From contig CAYUBQ010000002.1 of assembly GCA_964443135.1 (NCBI GenBank), positions 1-64,000 on the forward strand: 64,000 nt of DNA, written 5' to 3'. The notes under the pieces were generated by a model, which was not told the origin of the DNA, searched no databases, and saw only the letters and a program-made list of their open reading frames with translations. A program made the translations under genes and the position numbers. The stretch is from JAIPEI01 sp964443135. GTDB lineage: Bacteria; Desulfobacterota; DSM-4660; Desulfatiglandales; HGW-15. Shown piece by piece: positions 50,518-59,555 of this stretch (within the stretch, counting starts at the first letter, position 1; every line of letters starts with the position of its first letter).

Positions 50518-51888
50518 CTACTCCTCGAAAGCGTCCAGGATCTTTGCGCGCCTTCGGAAGAACCCCGTACTCAACATGAGGTACACGAACCCGATTGCCA
50601 CCCAGATGCCGCCCGCCGTCTTGGCCCTCGGGGAGAGGTTCACGAACAGGATCAGGCAGGTCAGGAAACCGAAGAACGGCACCAGCAGGTAGCGAACCGC
50701 GTCCCATCCCTTGCGTCTCTTCTGCCGGATGAAGTAGTGCGCGATCACCGACAGGTTCACCAGCATGAACGCAGAGAGGGCCCCGAAGTTGATCATGGTG
50801 ATGATCGTCTCCATGTCCTGGGTCGCGCCGATGACCGCGATTCCGGCCAGGATCAGCAGGCTGTAGACAGGGGCCTTCGTGCGGGGATGGAGATAGGCGA
50901 AGATCCGCCTGGGAAGCGCCTCGTCCCGGCCCATGCCATACAGGACCCGGGCCACCCCGGCCTGGGAGTCGATGGCGTTCGCCAGGGCCCCGGCGATCAC
51001 GGAGATGCTCACGAAGGTGACGAGCGTTTGCCCTCCCGCCCGGCCGATCGCCTCGAAGAAGGCGGTGTCGGCGGACTCGAACAGGGTCCAGTCGGGGTGG
51101 ACCGACTGGGCGCAGTAGGCCTGGAGGATGAAGAGAAAGGCCATGAAGAAACAGACGGAGATCGTGCCCCTGGAGAGCGTCTTCCCCGGCTCGTGGACCT
51201 CCTCGGCCAGGGTGGTCATGGCATCGAACCCCATGAAGGAGAAGCATGCGATGGAGGTGCCCAGCAGGAGGGCGCCCATCTCGAAGGTCTCGGGGTTGTA
51301 GAAAGGCAGCGTGGTGAACCCCCAACCCACGCCCTGGGCGAGCGAGGTGAAGGAGGAGACCACCGTGTACAGCACGGCCAGGAGCATGAAGATCACCAGG
51401 AAGGCGTTCACCCGGGAAACGCTCTTCACGCCGAGGAGGTTCACCACGGTGATGAGGACGATGGCCGTGACCACGATCCCCCAGTAGGGCAGGCTCGGGA
51501 ACATCATCTGCACGAAGATCCCCACCACGATGTAGTTCAGGATGGGAAACAGGGCATAGTCGAGCAGGATGGTCCATCCGGCGAAGAACCCGGCATACGG
51601 GTGAATGGCGCGCTGGGTGTAGGTGAAGGCGGAACCCGCGATGGGGTAGGCCCCGGCCATCTGGCCGTAGCTGTAAGCGGTGAAAGACATGGGAATCACG
51701 GCGATGAGGTAGGCCAGGGCCATGTGCCCCATAGAGGCGGCCGTGACCGCACCGAACACGATCACCGGCGCGATGGGAACCATCATACCCACCCCGTAGA
51801 TGAACACGCTCCAGAAACCCAACTCCCGCTTGAGCTCCTGCTCGTAGCCGAAACGCTCCAGGTTTTCGGTGCCTCTGTTCTCGCCCAT
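50518..51888 (-). CDS. APC-family amino acid permease
   Basis: The 456-residue membrane protein has about twelve transmembrane helices. The unwound first helix reads GFWSVFIYGVGMMVPIAPVI, and PIAGSAFTYTQRAIHPYAGF is typical of the second and third. It belongs to the APC superfamily of amino acid, polyamine or amide transporters that use proton or sodium symport. Its gene follows the nitrilase gene on the minus strand with a 90-base gap, so it probably imports the nitrilase substrate or exports its product. Specificity cannot be read from sequence. Confidence 0.88.
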   Translation of the reverse strand: MGENRGTENLERFGYEQELKRELGFWSVFIYGVGMMVPIAPVIVFGAVTAASMGHMALAYLIAVIPMSFTAYSYGQMAGAYPIAGSAFTYTQRAIHPYAGFFAGWTILLDYALFPILNYIVVGIFVQMMFPSLPYWGIVVTAIVLITVVNLLGVKSVSRVNAFLVIFMLLAVLYTVVSSFTSLAQGVGWGFTTLPFYNPETFEMGALLLGTSIACFSFMGFDAMTTLAEEVHEPGKTLSRGTISVCFFMAFLFILQAYCAQSVHPDWTLFESADTAFFEAIGRAGGQTLVTFVSISVIAGALANAIDSQAGVARVLYGMGRDEALPRRIFAYLHPRTKAPVYSLLILAGIAVIGATQDMETIITMINFGALSAFMLVNLSVIAHYFIRQKRRKGWDAVRYLLVPFFGFLTCLILFVNLSPRAKTAGGIWVAIGFVYLMLSTGFFRRRAKILDAFEE

Positions 51889-51978
51889 CCTTTTCCTCCT
51901 CTGGTGATTGGCGTTTTCCCGCAGGTCGTTCTCAGGCCGTTCCTTCAGAGGGATCTGCAGAGTACCTCCAGCCGTGGG

Positions 51979-53163
51979 CTACCCCTCCGGTTCCCAGAGC
52001 TTCTGGATCTCGCGCCAGTCCTCCTCGGACGCCGGCGGAGACTGGCATCGGGCCCCCTCCGCCTCGTGGCAGGGAGGCGTAAAAGCTCCCCGCTCCATCA
52101 ACCTCCGGATGTTGCCCCGGTAGATCTCGTCCACCTCCGCGTGATGCATGGGCTCCTGTTCCAACCACAGGTTCCGGGGGTGAATGGACTTCTCGTACAT
52201 GCGCTTGAACAGCTCGGTCCGCAGATCCTTGGTCCAGTTGCTGTTGAGGTTCATAACCCGGTACTGGCGCAGGCTCTCGATGTCGATGATCGCGGCGACC
52301 ATGGTGTTGCTGCCCGAGGCCTGGTAGGAGATGACCTCGCCACGGTAGTTCACGATGTGTGAGTTGCCTCCGCCCACGTCGAAAGGGTGCCGGATCTTCG
52401 GGTGGACGTAGACGGGTCCGACGTTGGGGCACAGCATGTAGACCGAGTTGAACTCCGCGTGGCCGCGGTTCTGGACCATCCAGCTTCCGCCGCCCGGGTA
52501 GCCGGACCCGGTCATGGGCATGGCCTCGCTCGGGCGGTAGACCAGCTCCGCGCCGTTGAGGGCCAGCGCGCGCACGGCCTCGGGGTACTCCCCGTCGCTG
52601 CAGCAGATGGTGCCGATGTTCCCGACGTCTTCGGTCTTGAGCACCGGGTAGAAGGCGTCGATGTCGTCGCCGAACAGCTCCACCCAGCGGTCGTAGACGT
52701 CGTGCGGCGTGCAGGATCGCTCCCGGCACCAGACGTGGTTCTTGGCCGCCTTGTGAACCATCTGTCCCTGGGGATCGATCACGAACATGGTGTTGAAGTA
52801 GCGATCGGCGATCACCTCGGGCCAGCGCGCCTTGCACTGGGCGATGATGTAGGTCTCGTACTCCCGGGCGAGGGCGGCGAGCCGGTCCGTCTCCTCGCCG
52901 GGAACCTCGATGAAGATCTCCCGGGCCGCGAGGGTGTGCGGGATGTCGAACACCTCGTCCGTGAAACCGGTGAGCGCACCCTCGGCCAGGGCGACGATCT
53001 TGACCGGCATGTTGATGTTCGTGATCTCCACCGCGGCCCGCAAAGCGTCCTCGATGTTGTCCAGGTTCTCGCGGATCTCGCTTCGCCGGCTCACACCGTG
53101 TACGATGGTCGAAAGGCCGATGGCCAGGTACGGGGGTATGGGCTTCTGCTGTGGGTTTTCCAT
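51979..53163 (-). CDS. Nitrilase-superfamily amidase
   Basis: The 394-residue carbon-nitrogen hydrolase starts MENPQQKPIPPYLAI. The catalytic triad is Glu in ALAEGALTGF, Lys in HKAAKNHVW and Cys in GTICCSDGEYPE. Structural motifs such as NTMFVIDPQGQMVHKA are as in aliphatic amidase/formamidase-like branches, but the C-terminal 60 residues (WREIQKLWEP) are longer than usual. It hydrolyses an amide or nitrile to an acid and ammonia. ATG 53163 is chosen; the longer frame begins in the operator region. It forms an operon with the permease. Confidence 0.87.
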   Translation of the reverse strand: MENPQQKPIPPYLAIGLSTIVHGVSRRSEIRENLDNIEDALRAAVEITNINMPVKIVALAEGALTGFTDEVFDIPHTLAAREIFIEVPGEETDRLAALAREYETYIIAQCKARWPEVIADRYFNTMFVIDPQGQMVHKAAKNHVWCRERSCTPHDVYDRWVELFGDDIDAFYPVLKTEDVGNIGTICCSDGEYPEAVRALALNGAELVYRPSEAMPMTGSGYPGGGSWMVQNRGHAEFNSVYMLCPNVGPVYVHPKIRHPFDVGGGNSHIVNYRGEVISYQASGSNTMVAAIIDIESLRQYRVMNLNSNWTKDLRTELFKRMYEKSIHPRNLWLEQEPMHHAEVDEIYRGNIRRLMERGAFTPPCHEAEGARCQSPPASEEDWREIQKLWEPEG

Positions 53164-53210
53164 GAGGGCCTTCTCCTTCCGGAAATTTCCCGCTGGAGCC
53201 TTGGGAAAAG

Positions 53211-53231
53211 GGAATGAATGGGATTCATTCC
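53211..53231. promoter_or_regulatory. Perfect palindrome upstream of the nitrilase gene
   Basis: GGAATGAAT (53211-53219) is complementary to ATTCATTCC (53223-53231) with three bases between. It lies 48 bases upstream of the nitrilase start. It could be an operator for a local regulator, or a fragment of a RAYT-type palindrome, since the flank at 20871-20883 carries related bases. Confidence 0.5.
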
Positions 53232-53246
53232 TACCATATTGGGATG

Positions 53247-53273
53247 CCCAGTTCAATAATATATTAAATTGGG
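53247..53273. promoter_or_regulatory. Imperfect AT-rich palindrome (GntR operator candidate)
   Basis: CCCAGTTCAATA and TATTAAATTGGG form arms that pair at 10 of 12 positions around a short AT centre. It lies between divergent nitrilase and gntR genes, where a GntR/FadR regulator would autoregulate and control its target operon. Confidence 0.5.
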
Positions 53274-53369
53274 CTGATCAATCGAAGGCCCCTTGATTCC
53301 ACCCGTGCGTCTCCATAGAATGGGAGGGCCTCCACGCACAAACGGAAAGGCAACACATCAGGAGGACCC

Positions 53370-54116
53370 ATGAAGGAAAGGGTGTCCACGACCCGGCAGG
53401 TGGTCGACACCATCGTCTCCGGTATCCGCAAGGGGACGTTCCAGCCCGGCCTGCGGCTCCCGTCCCAGCGGGAGATGTCCCGGCTGTTCGGCGTGAGCCG
53501 GACTGCGGTCCGGGAAGCCATCAAGATCCTGGAAGGCCGGGGGATCGTTGCGAGCCGGCGGGGAAGCGGCATCTTCATCCGCAAGGGACCGGACGGATTG
53601 TGCGTGGGGGACAATGTCCGTTCCGGCCGGGCCCTGGTGATGAGCACGGAGGAGGTGATGTCCTTCGCCCGGCAGATCTGGTATGCCTCCCTGGAGCAGG
53701 CCGTGCAACAGGCCACGGACGAGGAGATCGCCCAGCTCCACGCCCTGAGCCGCGAGTTCCACGAAGGCTGCAGCAACGCCACACCGATTCAGGAGGCGTA
53801 CATCTACGAGACCTCCTTCGGCATGAGGATATGCAAGGCGTCAGGAAACCCGCTGAACTACGCGATCATGCTCCAGCTTCTCGAGATCACCACGGACATC
53901 GACTACGGTGTCGTGTCGGACCGTGCCCTGTACAAGAAGGTCACCGCCATCGATCTTCGCATCACGGAGGCCATGAAGGAGCGGGACACGGGCCGGGCCC
54001 TTCTCTGGGCCGGGGAGAGGGACCGTGAGATCCAGAAGATCGTCGGACGCCGGCCCGGGCTGGTGGAGGATCGGCGCTACAACATCCTCCTGAGCCTCTC
54101 CCTGCAGGACGCTTGA
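53370..54116 (+). CDS. GntR/FadR-family transcriptional regulator
   Basis: The 248-residue regulator has an N-terminal winged helix: IRKGTFQPGLRLPSQREMSR, LFGVSRTAVREAIKILEGRG and RGSGIFI. The C-terminal FCD ligand-binding domain follows from about residue 95, with helical segments such as EEIAQLHALSREFHEG and LNYAIMLQLLEITTDID. FadR-type regulators bind an acidic metabolite through a metal-binding pocket. It is divergent from the nitrilase-permease operon and so is its likely regulator. The start ATG 53370 follows GGAGGA by four bases. Confidence 0.9.
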   Translation: MKERVSTTRQVVDTIVSGIRKGTFQPGLRLPSQREMSRLFGVSRTAVREAIKILEGRGIVASRRGSGIFIRKGPDGLCVGDNVRSGRALVMSTEEVMSFARQIWYASLEQAVQQATDEEIAQLHALSREFHEGCSNATPIQEAYIYETSFGMRICKASGNPLNYAIMLQLLEITTDIDYGVVSDRALYKKVTAIDLRITEAMKERDTGRALLWAGERDREIQKIVGRRPGLVEDRRYNILLSLSLQDA

Positions 54117-54154
54117 CCACGAACCTCATCCACACGCTCCCCGTCTTCCACCTT

Positions 54155-54230
54155 TGACGGATCCCAAAAACCCGCTCACCCGCCGCTGGAAACGCCATAA
54201 CCTATTGATGTTCCCGGGGCAGATCTCAAG
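54155..54230 (+). repeat. Dispersed intergenic repeat, copy 4 (truncated)
   Basis: This 76-base copy keeps the left and middle blocks TTTGACGGATCCCAAAAACC, CGCTCACCCGCCGCTGGAAACG, CTATTGATG and GGGGCAGATCTCAAGG. The right-end CGGGCTTCTTGC block and CCATCAA tail are missing. It lies after the GntR gene. Confidence 0.72.
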
Positions 54231-54462
54231 GAGCGCGTGAGGCGACTGCGCGAGCTCGGCGGCAGGCCCCGGCGCAGGCGGCCCCTGGTCGATGGAGGCC
54301 GCCCCCGGACGACCGGCATGCCGGAGCACGTGCGGCGGCAGGCGCCGTCCCAGGTGGCACGTGGGCGGGCTCTGGTTCCGAGGGAGGGGAACACGCGGAA
54401 CCTGGGCGGTCCGGAATGCCGTTTGCATGTCGAATCAAGGAGATGGGAGCCATTCGGGCGGC

Positions 54463-54491
54463 TTGACCCCGGGGAAAACACGGTGTAACAT
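54463..54491 (+). promoter_or_regulatory. Sigma-70-type promoter of the Pel operon
   Basis: TTGACC (54463-54468) and TAACAT (54486-54491) are separated by 17 bases. It lies 99 bases upstream of the pelC-like start and is the only good promoter before the pel genes. Confidence 0.68.
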
Positions 54492-54589
54492 GGCGGATCT
54501 CATAACCTTTGATTTTTCGGTCATTTGTGGAACACCATCTCGAGTCCGGCAACCTGCGGGGGTCCCTGAACCAGGGCGGGGGGAGACGC

Positions 54590-55150
54590 ATGGCGAAGAG
54601 AAGCAAGAGGGTTGCAGCAATCGGCGCCGTCATTTTGACGTTTCTGGCGGGGTGCGCCTACCAGCGAGGGACGGTGGAGACGGGGACCGTGCTCCAGGAA
54701 GGGCGGCACGCCGCGATCCTTCCGCTGGTGAACCTCACCACCTACCCCCACGCCGGCCGCATCGTCGGGGACCTGCTGACCACGGAGATGTACGCGTCCT
54801 CCGGCTTTCGGATCATGGAGAGCACCGAGATGCTCGAACGGCTCAAGGGCGATGAGGAGGATCTCGACCGGGTCCTGGACCGCACGGTGGCGCAGAGGAT
54901 CGGCGCACGGCTGGCGGTGGACACGGTGGTCTTCGGCTCGGTCACCGAGTACCGCTACAAGCGCGGTCTGGACGAGGACCCCGTGGTCGGGATCAACATC
55001 CGCATGCTGGACGTGAAGAGCGGGAACATCCTCGCGGTCGGCAGCCGATCCGAGACGGGCGGTTGCTTCTGGTTCTGCGAGGACTCCCTGAACCGCCTGG
55101 CCCAGAAGGTCTGCCACGACCTCGTGCGCCGGATGGTCAAGGTGAATTGA
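54590..55150 (+). CDS. pelC: PelC-like outer-membrane lipoprotein
   Basis: The 186-residue lipoprotein has signal peptide and lipobox (FLAGC) near residue 20. The mature part begins with an acidic beta strand (HAAILPLVNLTTYPHAGRIV) and a CsgG-like core: VDTVVFGSVTEYRYKRGL and VGINIRMLDVKSGNILA. PelC rings sit at the outer membrane and guide Pel polysaccharide to the PelB barrel. Length is near the PelC norm. It is the first gene of an operon with split pelB and pelA. CsgG-family alternatives are possible, but the neighbours support PelC. Confidence 0.68.
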   Translation: MAKRSKRVAAIGAVILTFLAGCAYQRGTVETGTVLQEGRHAAILPLVNLTTYPHAGRIVGDLLTTEMYASSGFRIMESTEMLERLKGDEEDLDRVLDRTVAQRIGARLAVDTVVFGSVTEYRYKRGLDEDPVVGINIRMLDVKSGNILAVGSRSETGGCFWFCEDSLNRLAQKVCHDLVRRMVKVN

Positions 55151-56655
55151 GTCCGAGTCTCCGCCAGAACCGCCGGTTTCGACCCCTGCTTCCCGTCCTG
55201 GTCCTGCTGGCCTGGGGCCTCTGGGGGACCGTCGGCCTCCCCGGTCCGGACCGGGACGCCCGGGCGGAACCGGCCGCCGGAGAGGCCGATCCCGGAACCG
55301 AGGCCCTGCCGCCGGCCCTCGTGAGGCAGATGGACCTGATCCGCGCCCGGATCCTGGCCCGGAAGGGCCTGGTCCCCGACTCCCTCTCCCTGTACCGGGA
55401 CCTCCGCGCCCGCTACCCCGGGGACCGGGAGATCTGGATCGACTACATCGAGACCCTGGTCAACGAAGGGTTCTTCGAGGCGGCCGGGGGCGAGCTGAGC
55501 CGGTTCCTGGACCGGTATCCCGGCGACCCCCGCGCCTCCCGCATCCGGGCGAGGCTCCTCTACGAGCAGGGTCGGTTCGAGGCCGCCTTTCCCGTGTACG
55601 AGGGGCTCCTCCGGACGTTCCCCGAGGACGCGGGGATCTGGTCCGACTACGGCTACGCCCGGCAGGAGACCGGCGACTGGGCCGGCGCGCTCGACTGCTT
55701 CTCGCGGGTCCTGGAGCTCGACCCGGAGAACGGCGACGTCCTCCGCAGCCTTCACGGCATCCTTCGCGATCACCTGCCCAGGCTGGACGCGGGCTTCCGT
55801 CTCTACCGCCAGGACGAGGGGGATGCGGACTGGACCACATGGTTCCTCCGCTACGAACGGCACTGGACGGAGCGCTCCTGGTGGACCTTCTCCTACGACC
55901 GGATCCGGATGGAGCGGTCCGAGCAGCCCTTTCTTCCGGCCGTGAACGAGACCGTCCACGACGCCTCGGTCCGGGCCGCCTACACCTTCAACCGCCTTTT
56001 CACGGGCCGGGCCGGGGCCGCCGTCTTCTCGGGCATGGGCGGCGGGGCCGGCGCGTTTCTCGGGCTGGAGGCCCGGCCGACCCGGGGCCTGGTCCTGCGT
56101 GCGGACTACGCGCACGCCCGGCCCTGGTACGACCCCATGGAGGCCGTGGCCGAGGAGGGCCGGGAGCACCCCCTGGTGATCTCGGCGGACTGGTCCGGCT
56201 GGGACCCGTGGCTCTTGTACGCGGAGGCGCGGCAGACCGACTACGAGGTCCGGGACCTGGAGGAGTACGGACGCCGGAGAGGGGTTCTGGGCGTGCTCTC
56301 GAGGCGCTTCGGCCACAACCCGCTCCTTCTGGTGAGCTACACCTGGGCCCGGACCCGGTTCGAGTACGGGAGCGAGACCTTTCGGCCCGTCCTCCTGATC
56401 GAGCGGGAGCACGTGCATGGGCTCTCCGCCCTCCTCGAGCACCGGCCCTGCACCTACTGGACCTACCGCCTCTACGGCGGGGTCCGGAGGGACACCGCCC
56501 GCGATCTGGACGCCTGGTTCGTCCGCCCGGAGATCCTGGTCCGGCTGGGGAACCGGGTGGAAGGACGCTTCTCCTTCGAGCAGTCGAGCGAGGCGGGAAA
56601 CGTGCTCGGCGGCACCAGCCGCACCTTCGAGGCGGGTCTCCGTGTCCTGTTCTGA
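55147..56655 (+). CDS. pelB: PelB-like outer-membrane barrel with TPR domain
   Basis: The 502-residue protein starts at TTG 55147, overlapping the pelC stop as TTGA. A signal peptide (hydrophobic to about residue 30) precedes TPR-like repeats over about residues 60-210 (FEAAFPVYEGLLRTFPEDAG). From residue 220 on, the sequence alternates as in a beta barrel, with aromatic girdles such as YERHWTERSWWTFSYD and RLFTGRAGAAVFSG, ending in RTFEAGLRVLF, an outer-membrane C-terminal signature. It matches the C-terminal half of P. aeruginosa PelB, the export pore; the N-terminal TPR half is encoded separately at 59549. Confidence 0.7.
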   Translation: MSPSLRQNRRFRPLLPVLVLLAWGLWGTVGLPGPDRDARAEPAAGEADPGTEALPPALVRQMDLIRARILARKGLVPDSLSLYRDLRARYPGDREIWIDYIETLVNEGFFEAAGGELSRFLDRYPGDPRASRIRARLLYEQGRFEAAFPVYEGLLRTFPEDAGIWSDYGYARQETGDWAGALDCFSRVLELDPENGDVLRSLHGILRDHLPRLDAGFRLYRQDEGDADWTTWFLRYERHWTERSWWTFSYDRIRMERSEQPFLPAVNETVHDASVRAAYTFNRLFTGRAGAAVFSGMGGGAGAFLGLEARPTRGLVLRADYAHARPWYDPMEAVAEEGREHPLVISADWSGWDPWLLYAEARQTDYEVRDLEEYGRRRGVLGVLSRRFGHNPLLLVSYTWARTRFEYGSETFRPVLLIEREHVHGLSALLEHRPCTYWTYRLYGGVRRDTARDLDAWFVRPEILVRLGNRVEGRFSFEQSSEAGNVLGGTSRTFEAGLRVLF

Positions 56656-56698
56656 CCGGGAAATCGCACCAACCGCCCTTGAAGGCGCCGTTTTCGTG

Positions 56699-57538
56699 AT
56701 GAAATTGAAACCAAGCCTCGACACCTGGCTCTGCTTCTACGGGCTGGAGGCCCCTCCCGAGGCCTACGCCCGGTTCGACCTGGTGGTCTTCGACAGCACC
56801 TGGCACCCCGACCTGGTGCGGAGGGAGGACGGGGGGCCCGTGATCCTGGGCTACCTGAGCGCGGCCGAGGTCCTGGAGGGGGGGCCCTTCTGGCCCCGGG
56901 CGGCGGGGCGGGACATCCTGGTCCGGAAGAAACCCCAATGGAACTCCTGGGTCCTGGACCTGCGCGACCCGGCCTGGCGGGATTTCCTGGTCCGCGAGGC
57001 GGTGCCCGGGATCCTGGAGCAGGGCTTCGACGGCATCCTCCTGGACACCCTGGACTCGGCCCTGGCCCTGGAGCTCTGGACGGACCCGGCCCGCTGGCGC
57101 GGGACCCGGGAGGCCGTGATCCGGCTGGTGGAGGAGATCCGCCGCTCCCGGCCGGACACGCTGATCGCGGTCAACCGGGCGCTCCCGGTCCTGGGGGAGA
57201 TCGCCCCCTCTCTGGACCTCCTGGTCCTGGAGGGCCTCTCCAGTGTCTACGGAGGCCCGGGGACCGGGTACGTGCCCGTTGCGCCGGAGGAGCGGCGGCG
57301 CCTCCTCGAATGGCTGGAGGCGGGCCGGGCAGAGCGGCCGGGGCTCCCGGTCCTCACCCTGGACTACGCCCCGGAGGACCGGCCGGACCTCGTGAACAAC
57401 GCCGTGGCCCGGGCCCGGCGGAAAGGATTCGTCCCCTATGTCAGCACGCTCGAGCTGGACCGGATCTACCGTCACACGCTGGACGGCGGCTGCACTCCTG
57501 GCGGCGCTCCTCGCCCTTCCGGCGGCGGCGCCGGCTGA
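56699..57538 (+). CDS. PelA-type glycoside hydrolase (separate polypeptide)
   Basis: The 279-residue TIM-barrel glycoside hydrolase starts MKLKPSLDTWLCFYGLEAP. Features of PelA hydrolase (GH166-like endo alpha-1,4-galactosaminidase) are YARFDLVVFDSTWHPDLV, ILGYLSAAEV, DLRDPAWRDFLV, GFDGILLDTLDS with acidic residues and LDLLVLEGLSS with a likely catalytic Glu. No signal peptide is clear. In P. aeruginosa this domain is the N-terminal part of PelA; here it ends 101 bases into the next gene. The product would cut Pel polymer. Alternative start GTG 56696 is possible. Confidence 0.78.
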   Translation: MKLKPSLDTWLCFYGLEAPPEAYARFDLVVFDSTWHPDLVRREDGGPVILGYLSAAEVLEGGPFWPRAAGRDILVRKKPQWNSWVLDLRDPAWRDFLVREAVPGILEQGFDGILLDTLDSALALELWTDPARWRGTREAVIRLVEEIRRSRPDTLIAVNRALPVLGEIAPSLDLLVLEGLSSVYGGPGTGYVPVAPEERRRLLEWLEAGRAERPGLPVLTLDYAPEDRPDLVNNAVARARRKGFVPYVSTLELDRIYRHTLDGGCTPGGAPRPSGGGAG

Positions 57539-59555
57539 GGTCCCTCTCCAGAGAAAGGTGCTGGTGCTCCTGGACCGGGAGGGCCCCCGGGCCCATCTGG
57601 AGAACATCGTCTACGAGACCTGCCAGATGGTGCTCAACTACTACGGCATGCTGCCGGAGTACCGGAACGTCGACGCCGGCCCGCTTCCCGGCGACGAGGC
57701 CATGGCCGCCTACCGGGGCGTGATCACCGCCTTTTCCGGGAGCGGGCCCGAGGACTCGAAGGCGTGTCTGGCGTGGCTCCTCCGGCAGATGGAGGCCGGC
57801 CGGAAGCTGATCGTGCTCGGCTCCCTCGGCGTGCCGGCGTCCGGGGACCCCGAGTCCGAGGCGGACCGCCTGGCGAGCGACGTCTACGGCGGGCTGGGCC
57901 TCCGGCACGAGGGGAACCACACCGGCGTCCGGTCCCTTCTCCGGTACGCACGCAAGGACCCCGCAGGGATGGAGTTCGAGCGGGACCTCCCCGCCTTTCC
58001 GGAGATCTACGAGCAGTACGTGCCCACGGACGAGGACCTCCACGTCTTTCTGAGCGTCCGTCGGATCGACCGGCCCGAGTCCGAGAGCGCCGTGGTCGTC
58101 ACGGGACCCGCCGGCGGTTTCGCCATGGTGGAGTACATGCGGTGGCAGGACCCGGTCACCTTCAAGAAGCAGTGGTACCTGGACCCGTTCCGGTTCTTCC
58201 GCGAGGCCCTGGGCCTCGAGTCCGCGCCCGCTCCCGACCCCACCACCCTGAACGGCCTCCGGGTGGCGATCTCCCACGTGGACGGCGACGCGTTCAGCGG
58301 CCTCTCCCGCATCGACGACGACCAGCGCCTGTGCGGGGAGGTGATCCGGGACCGGGTCCTGGAGCGGTTCGACTTCCCCGTGACGGTCTCGGTCATCACC
58401 GGGGAGGTGGCCCCCGAGGCCCTGGGGAGCGAGCGGTTGAAGGAGCTCGCCCGGGAGATCTTCGCCCTGCCCAACGTGGAGCCTGCGAGCCACTCCTACT
58501 CCCACCCGTACTACTGGGACCCCGCCTTTTCCGGCAAGAGCCGCTACCACCGGCTCCACGGGATCGAGATCCCGGGCTACGCGTTCGACCCGGCCGTGGA
58601 GATCGACGGGTCCGTGGCCTACATCAACCGGGAGCTGGCCCCGCCCCACAAGCCCTGCCGGGTGTTCCTCTGGACCGGGAACTGCGAGCCCCGGGCCTCG
58701 GACCTGGCCCGGTGCGACCGGCTGGGGCTCCTGAACATGAACGGGGGCGACACGCTGTTCGACGAGCTGTCCGACTCCTACACTTCCGTGGCCCCCTACT
58801 ACCGGAACGTCCGGGGGGAGATCCAGGTCCACACGGGGCAGGCCAACGAGACCATCCTCACCAACCTGTGGGAGGGTCCCTATCAAGGCTACCGGAACGT
58901 CATCACCACCATGGAGCGGACCGGCTCGCCCCGCAGGGTGGCCCCCATCGACATCTACTACCACTTCTACAGCGCCGAGTACCCGGCGTCCCTCGAGGCT
59001 CTCCAGGACGTCTACGCCTGGGCCCTCGGGCAGGAGACCGCCCGCATGTTCACCTCCCGGTACCTGGAGATGGTGCAGGGATACCTGGACGCAGGCATGC
59101 GTCGGCTCGGGCCCGGCCGCTGGGAGGTTCGGGACTACGGCGCCTGCACCACCGTCCGGTTCGAGGACCCGTCCCTCCGGGTGGACCCGGGCCGGTCGGA
59201 GAACGTCCTCGGGTGGATCCGGGGGCCCCAGGGGCTCTTCGTCTCCCTGGCGCCCGACCGGGAGCGGGCCGTGGTCCAGCTGTCGGAGAACGCCGTCCCG
59301 CCCCGGGAGGCCCCACCCTGCGTGCGAAAGGCCGGCGGGCGGGTGGAAATCGTCGGGAGGGAGGAGAACCGGCTGTCTCTCCGGTACCGGGGCTTCGGCG
59401 AGGGGATGATCCAGATCGCCGGGCTGGAGCCCGGCCGGACCTGCACGGTCTCGGGCTCCGCCCTGGGGGAGAGCGGGTTCCGGCGCGCCCCCGACGCCGA
59501 CGGAACCCTGACCCTGAGCCCCGTCTTCACGGGCACGCTGGAGGTCTCATGGTGA
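57438..59555 (+). CDS. pelA: PelA-type polysaccharide deacetylase
   Basis: The 705-residue exported enzyme has a signal peptide over residues 15-34 (ending PAAAPA). Its CE4-like deacetylase region has HVDGDAF at 280-286, with metal-binding D282/D284 spacing as in PelA, and HSYSHPYYWD with H352 and H356. GNCEPRASDLARCDRLGL and VHTGQANETILTNLW follow. The final 150 residues form a beta-rich domain. It removes acetyl groups from Pel in the periplasm. Its start overlaps the hydrolase gene by 101 bases in another frame. Both PelA activities are thus present as separate polypeptides. Confidence 0.85.
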   Translation: MSARSSWTGSTVTRWTAAALLAALLALPAAAPAEVPLQRKVLVLLDREGPRAHLENIVYETCQMVLNYYGMLPEYRNVDAGPLPGDEAMAAYRGVITAFSGSGPEDSKACLAWLLRQMEAGRKLIVLGSLGVPASGDPESEADRLASDVYGGLGLRHEGNHTGVRSLLRYARKDPAGMEFERDLPAFPEIYEQYVPTDEDLHVFLSVRRIDRPESESAVVVTGPAGGFAMVEYMRWQDPVTFKKQWYLDPFRFFREALGLESAPAPDPTTLNGLRVAISHVDGDAFSGLSRIDDDQRLCGEVIRDRVLERFDFPVTVSVITGEVAPEALGSERLKELAREIFALPNVEPASHSYSHPYYWDPAFSGKSRYHRLHGIEIPGYAFDPAVEIDGSVAYINRELAPPHKPCRVFLWTGNCEPRASDLARCDRLGLLNMNGGDTLFDELSDSYTSVAPYYRNVRGEIQVHTGQANETILTNLWEGPYQGYRNVITTMERTGSPRRVAPIDIYYHFYSAEYPASLEALQDVYAWALGQETARMFTSRYLEMVQGYLDAGMRRLGPGRWEVRDYGACTTVRFEDPSLRVDPGRSENVLGWIRGPQGLFVSLAPDRERAVVQLSENAVPPREAPPCVRKAGGRVEIVGREENRLSLRYRGFGEGMIQIAGLEPGRTCTVSGSALGESGFRRAPDADGTLTLSPVFTGTLEVSW

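Larger units (their letters stand above)
54117..54589. other. Intergenic region before the Pel operon
   Basis: This 473-base region holds repeat copy 4 (54155-54230) and, near its right end, a consensus promoter (54463-54491). The stretch in between, 54231-54460, has one open frame without similarity. The leader from -10 to the pelC-like start is about 100 bases long. Confidence 0.6.

Noticed and set aside
54237..54488. 83-codon frame between the GntR and pelC-like genes
   Set aside because: Arginine-rich composition without motifs, and the pel promoter lies inside its 3' part.
57438..57538. Overlap of PelA hydrolase and deacetylase genes as a frameshifted single pelA
   Set aside because: The deacetylase has its own ATG and signal peptide within the overlap, and the hydrolase domain is complete before it.
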